A stretch of 64,000 nucleotides of DNA from Mangifera indica (taxonomy: Eukaryota; Streptophyta; Magnoliopsida; Sapindales; Anacardiaceae): positions 12,037,639-12,101,638 of the forward strand of contig NC_058141.1 of the NCBI RefSeq assembly GCF_011075055.1. The letters run 5' to 3'. This document shows positions 61,750 to 64,000 of this stretch, piece after piece; the stretch's first letter is position 1; each line of letters begins with the position of its first letter. The notes beneath the pieces were generated by a model, which searched no databases, was not told where the DNA came from, and saw nothing but the letters and a program-made list of their open reading frames with translations. A program made the position numbers and the translations under genes.

Positions 61750-62242
61750 TATTTTTTAAACAAAACGAACCACAGATTAGAAAATAGATATTACTTTGCC
61801 AGAGTAAAACAAAACTACAAGTTCTTGATCCGATTTAAAGATTGCCATGACTTAAAACTTGATTGTTACTGGATTTTTCAAAATAAATCTATGGCATTAA
61901 ATTCAAAAAAAAAAGTCAGAGAACCAAACGTTTGAATCAAGAAAACAATAGCAAAAACAAAAGAAAAGATAAACAGATAAAAAAAATTGTTTCTTTTGTT
62001 TAACAATTTCAAGGAAAAACTCGGAATAGCAGAAACTAAGAAGAAAACAAGAAAAACAGAGGAAACAGAGTGACAATAATTGTAGAGGGGAAAATAAAAC
62101 AAGAAAAACAGAAACAAATAAATAAATCAAAGGAAAACAAAAACACAGTAAGAGAGAGAAGAAAGATGTTTGTGAAAATAAAAATATATTTATTGTGTGA
62201 CGAAAACACCGTCGAGATTGGTAAAGAAAGCCCCTGGTTAAG

Positions 62243-63026
62243 CCACGTGGCGAAATTCATGTGCCAGAAAGACACGTGGTGATGACTGACAAGAACTTTT
62301 TTCTTTTCACTGTGATTCCTTTTTGACGTTTTTCAAAACAAGTTTGGAGTTTTTGTTGGACACGTGTCGCTACTAACAATGAAAGGAAAAAGAAGACACG
62401 CGTCCTTCAGTTAAGGTATATGGGAAACTGAAACGTCGATGCGTCATGCTAGATGTCGTTAAATATGAAAGAAGCGGCGTCGGTTTTAGTGCTGTGTCTG
62501 AGTTGCCATCTCTTAGCTCTAAACTCTAACTCTAATGTCTCTTAATTAATAAGTTGTTAATTACCTCGTAATTTAGAAGTATTTTAATTATTTTTATCAA
62601 CTTTAATGAAGGACGTGAAGACCAGATTTTTAGACACGTGAATAGGAAATAGGAAAGATGAATCCAGTGGCAGCTGTCAGAAGCTAGTTCAGCTGAGCTG
62701 GCAATTAAAAATTTATCGGGCTAAGGTAGCTATACGAGTATTTGGCAGTGGTTCAACCCAAAATCGGCGTGGGAGGACAGCTTGCGTGACGCACGTGGGC
62801 TAGTTTCAATTCAAGAGCAACGAAGGTGGGGTCCAGGAGGGGCAAGTTGCAGTTCCTTAATGAATAAAAATAGCGGAAGGACTAAGGGAATGCGTGTAGT
62901 TGTGTTAGATGTGTTGCCACGTGTCGGTATTAGAATAAAGATACGCGTGGCAAAGTGGGTGGAGGCCCCCACTTGCTCAGTACATTGTATTCAATCACTA
63001 TCTTTAGGTCATTTTCAGTGACGTCA
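62243..63026 (-). promoter_or_regulatory. ABRE/G-box cluster upstream of AFP
   Basis: Six CACGTG palindromes at 62244, 62273, 62361, 62635, 62792 and 62918; a coupling-element-3-like ACGCGTGTC on the minus strand at 62395-62403; ACGCGTGGC at 62943-62951; and the bZIP palindrome TGACGTCA at 63019-63026. About 0.2 CACGTG would be expected by chance in 700 bp. ABRE plus CE3 is the known pairing for ABI5/AREB-type bZIP binding. Confidence 0.7.
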
Positions 63027-63837
63027 TAGATTGCAATCTGTCAGATTGATAACTTATTCCATTTTTCATTTATTTTTTTCAAAACTAATTTATATGGAAT
63101 TTATTTCTATATTTCAATGCTGTAATTATGTACTAATTACACAAAAATGAGGATGAAATATAATTTTCGGGTGAGTAATATTAGTGATTATATCTTAATA
63201 ATAGTATAAATGATAAAAAAAATAATTTATATAAAAAATATAAATTTATATTTTATTGGACTATATATTATAATTAAAATTTTAATTTATCTATTTTAAT
63301 CATCATCAAATTTTTGATTTATTTGATTTAATAATTATAAAATTAATTATTAAAATTTTAAAAAGATAATTTGATTTAAGTAAGATTTTTTATTAAAAAT
63401 ATTAATAATTATAAATAAATAACTATAGCCTAGTTTTGCTTTGGCATTGTATAGTAAAGTTAGAGATAATATTCTATTATTGTTACTCATTTAAAAATAT
63501 TTTTATTGTGATTATAAAAATAATTTTTTACTTAGGAAAAAGAATTTAAAAAAAAAGAAAAGGCTAGTGTACTAACGATTGAAACTTTGTAAATAAGCCA
63601 CATCAATAAACATATAAAAGTTGACACCAATTATGAACAATTATCTTAAGTAATAAAGACACATGTTTGGCAACCTTTTGGGTATACTTTAAGTGAAAGA
63701 AAAATTTATATATAAAATAAAATAAATTTAAATATCTTTTTACCATATATCAAAATTAAATTTTTGTTTAAATCAAAAATTTGTCTTATTGGATGGTAAG
63801 CAAGTTATTAAGCGATAATTTTAAAATAATAAAATTA

Positions 63838-63985
63838 TATATATATTTTTTATATAATTTAAATATATAAATAATATATTATTATATAAATAAATAATTT
63901 TAAATTAAAAATAAAATAATATCTAATTTTATAATAATATTATATATATTTAACTTATACATAAAATATATATACTTCAATCCAA
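63838..63985. mobile_element. Hairpin MITE-like element, copy 7
   Basis: Arms atattttttatataatttaa and, reversed, tatattttatgtataagtta flank a core with taataatattattatataaa-like sequence and attttaaattaaaaataaaa, shared almost exactly with the copy at 37.2 kb. Confidence 0.55.
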
Positions 63986-64000
63986 AATAGGCTAATTGAA

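Larger units (their letters stand above)
61750..64000. other. AFP upstream region and AT-rich flank
   Basis: 61750-62170 is likely the AFP leader (purine-rich on the plus strand). 62243-63026 holds the regulatory cluster. 63030-64000 is AT-rich with hairpin-element copy 7. No gene seen. Confidence 0.65.

Noticed and set aside
61878..62275. Overlapping minus-strand Phe/Leu-rich frames
   Set aside because: Purine-rich plus strand of the AFP leader read backwards; looks like hydrophobic proteins but is compositional.
1..64000. CRISPR arrays, operons, bacterial or organellar insertions
   Set aside because: No spaced short repeats, no dense intronless gene runs, and no plastid or mitochondrial gene segments recognised.

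Overview
The window is nuclear DNA of a dicotyledonous plant. Genes are split by many short introns, spacers are strongly AT-rich, there is a nuclear-type tRNA, and the spacers carry hairpin MITE-like elements and a decayed Ty1/copia fragment. I cannot name the species from the sequence.

Left to right, the genes are: the 5' part of a 6-phosphogluconolactonase gene (1-1814, minus); a 14-3-3 gene (9336-11537, plus); an EAF7/MRGBP-type NuA4 subunit gene (13207-15144, minus); an organellar PPR gene of the At1g26460 type (16950-21418, minus); an X8-domain plasmodesmata callose-binding-like gene (25480-26986, plus); an erlin-type SPFH gene (30547-34065, plus); a tRNA-Asn(GUU) gene (35023-35096, minus); a decayed intronless PPR pseudogene (35237-37051, plus); two tandem 12-exon purple acid phosphatase genes (38757-44502 and 46952-52854, plus) separated by a PPR-pseudogene fragment and a copia relic; a small degenerate coding relic (about 53497-53820, plus); an unrecognised Ser-rich/Cys-rich gene (55810-57470, plus); and a Ninja/AFP (ABI five-binding protein) gene (58802-61749, minus). 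Upstream of the AFP gene is a dense cluster of CACGTG motifs.

These are mostly unrelated housekeeping and signalling genes, not a pathway cluster. From memory of Arabidopsis locus numbers (not checked), the 14-3-3/EAF7/PPR/X8 order matches At1g26480-At1g26450, while PGL, PAP and AFP match members of At1g13700-At1g13750. The window may therefore keep an ancestral order that was split in Arabidopsis.

The most unusual observations are: three GC-AG introns in three neighbouring genes; a stop-free 81-nt last intron in the 14-3-3 gene that would add a hydrophobic segment if retained; a PAP tandem duplication whose original unit apparently included the PPR gene; the Cys-rich protein with an internally duplicated cysteine motif; the ABRE/G-box cluster at the AFP gene; and a recurring, apparently unnamed hairpin MITE family. 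Exon boundaries were built by hand from frame continuity and splice signals. UTR limits are approximate.
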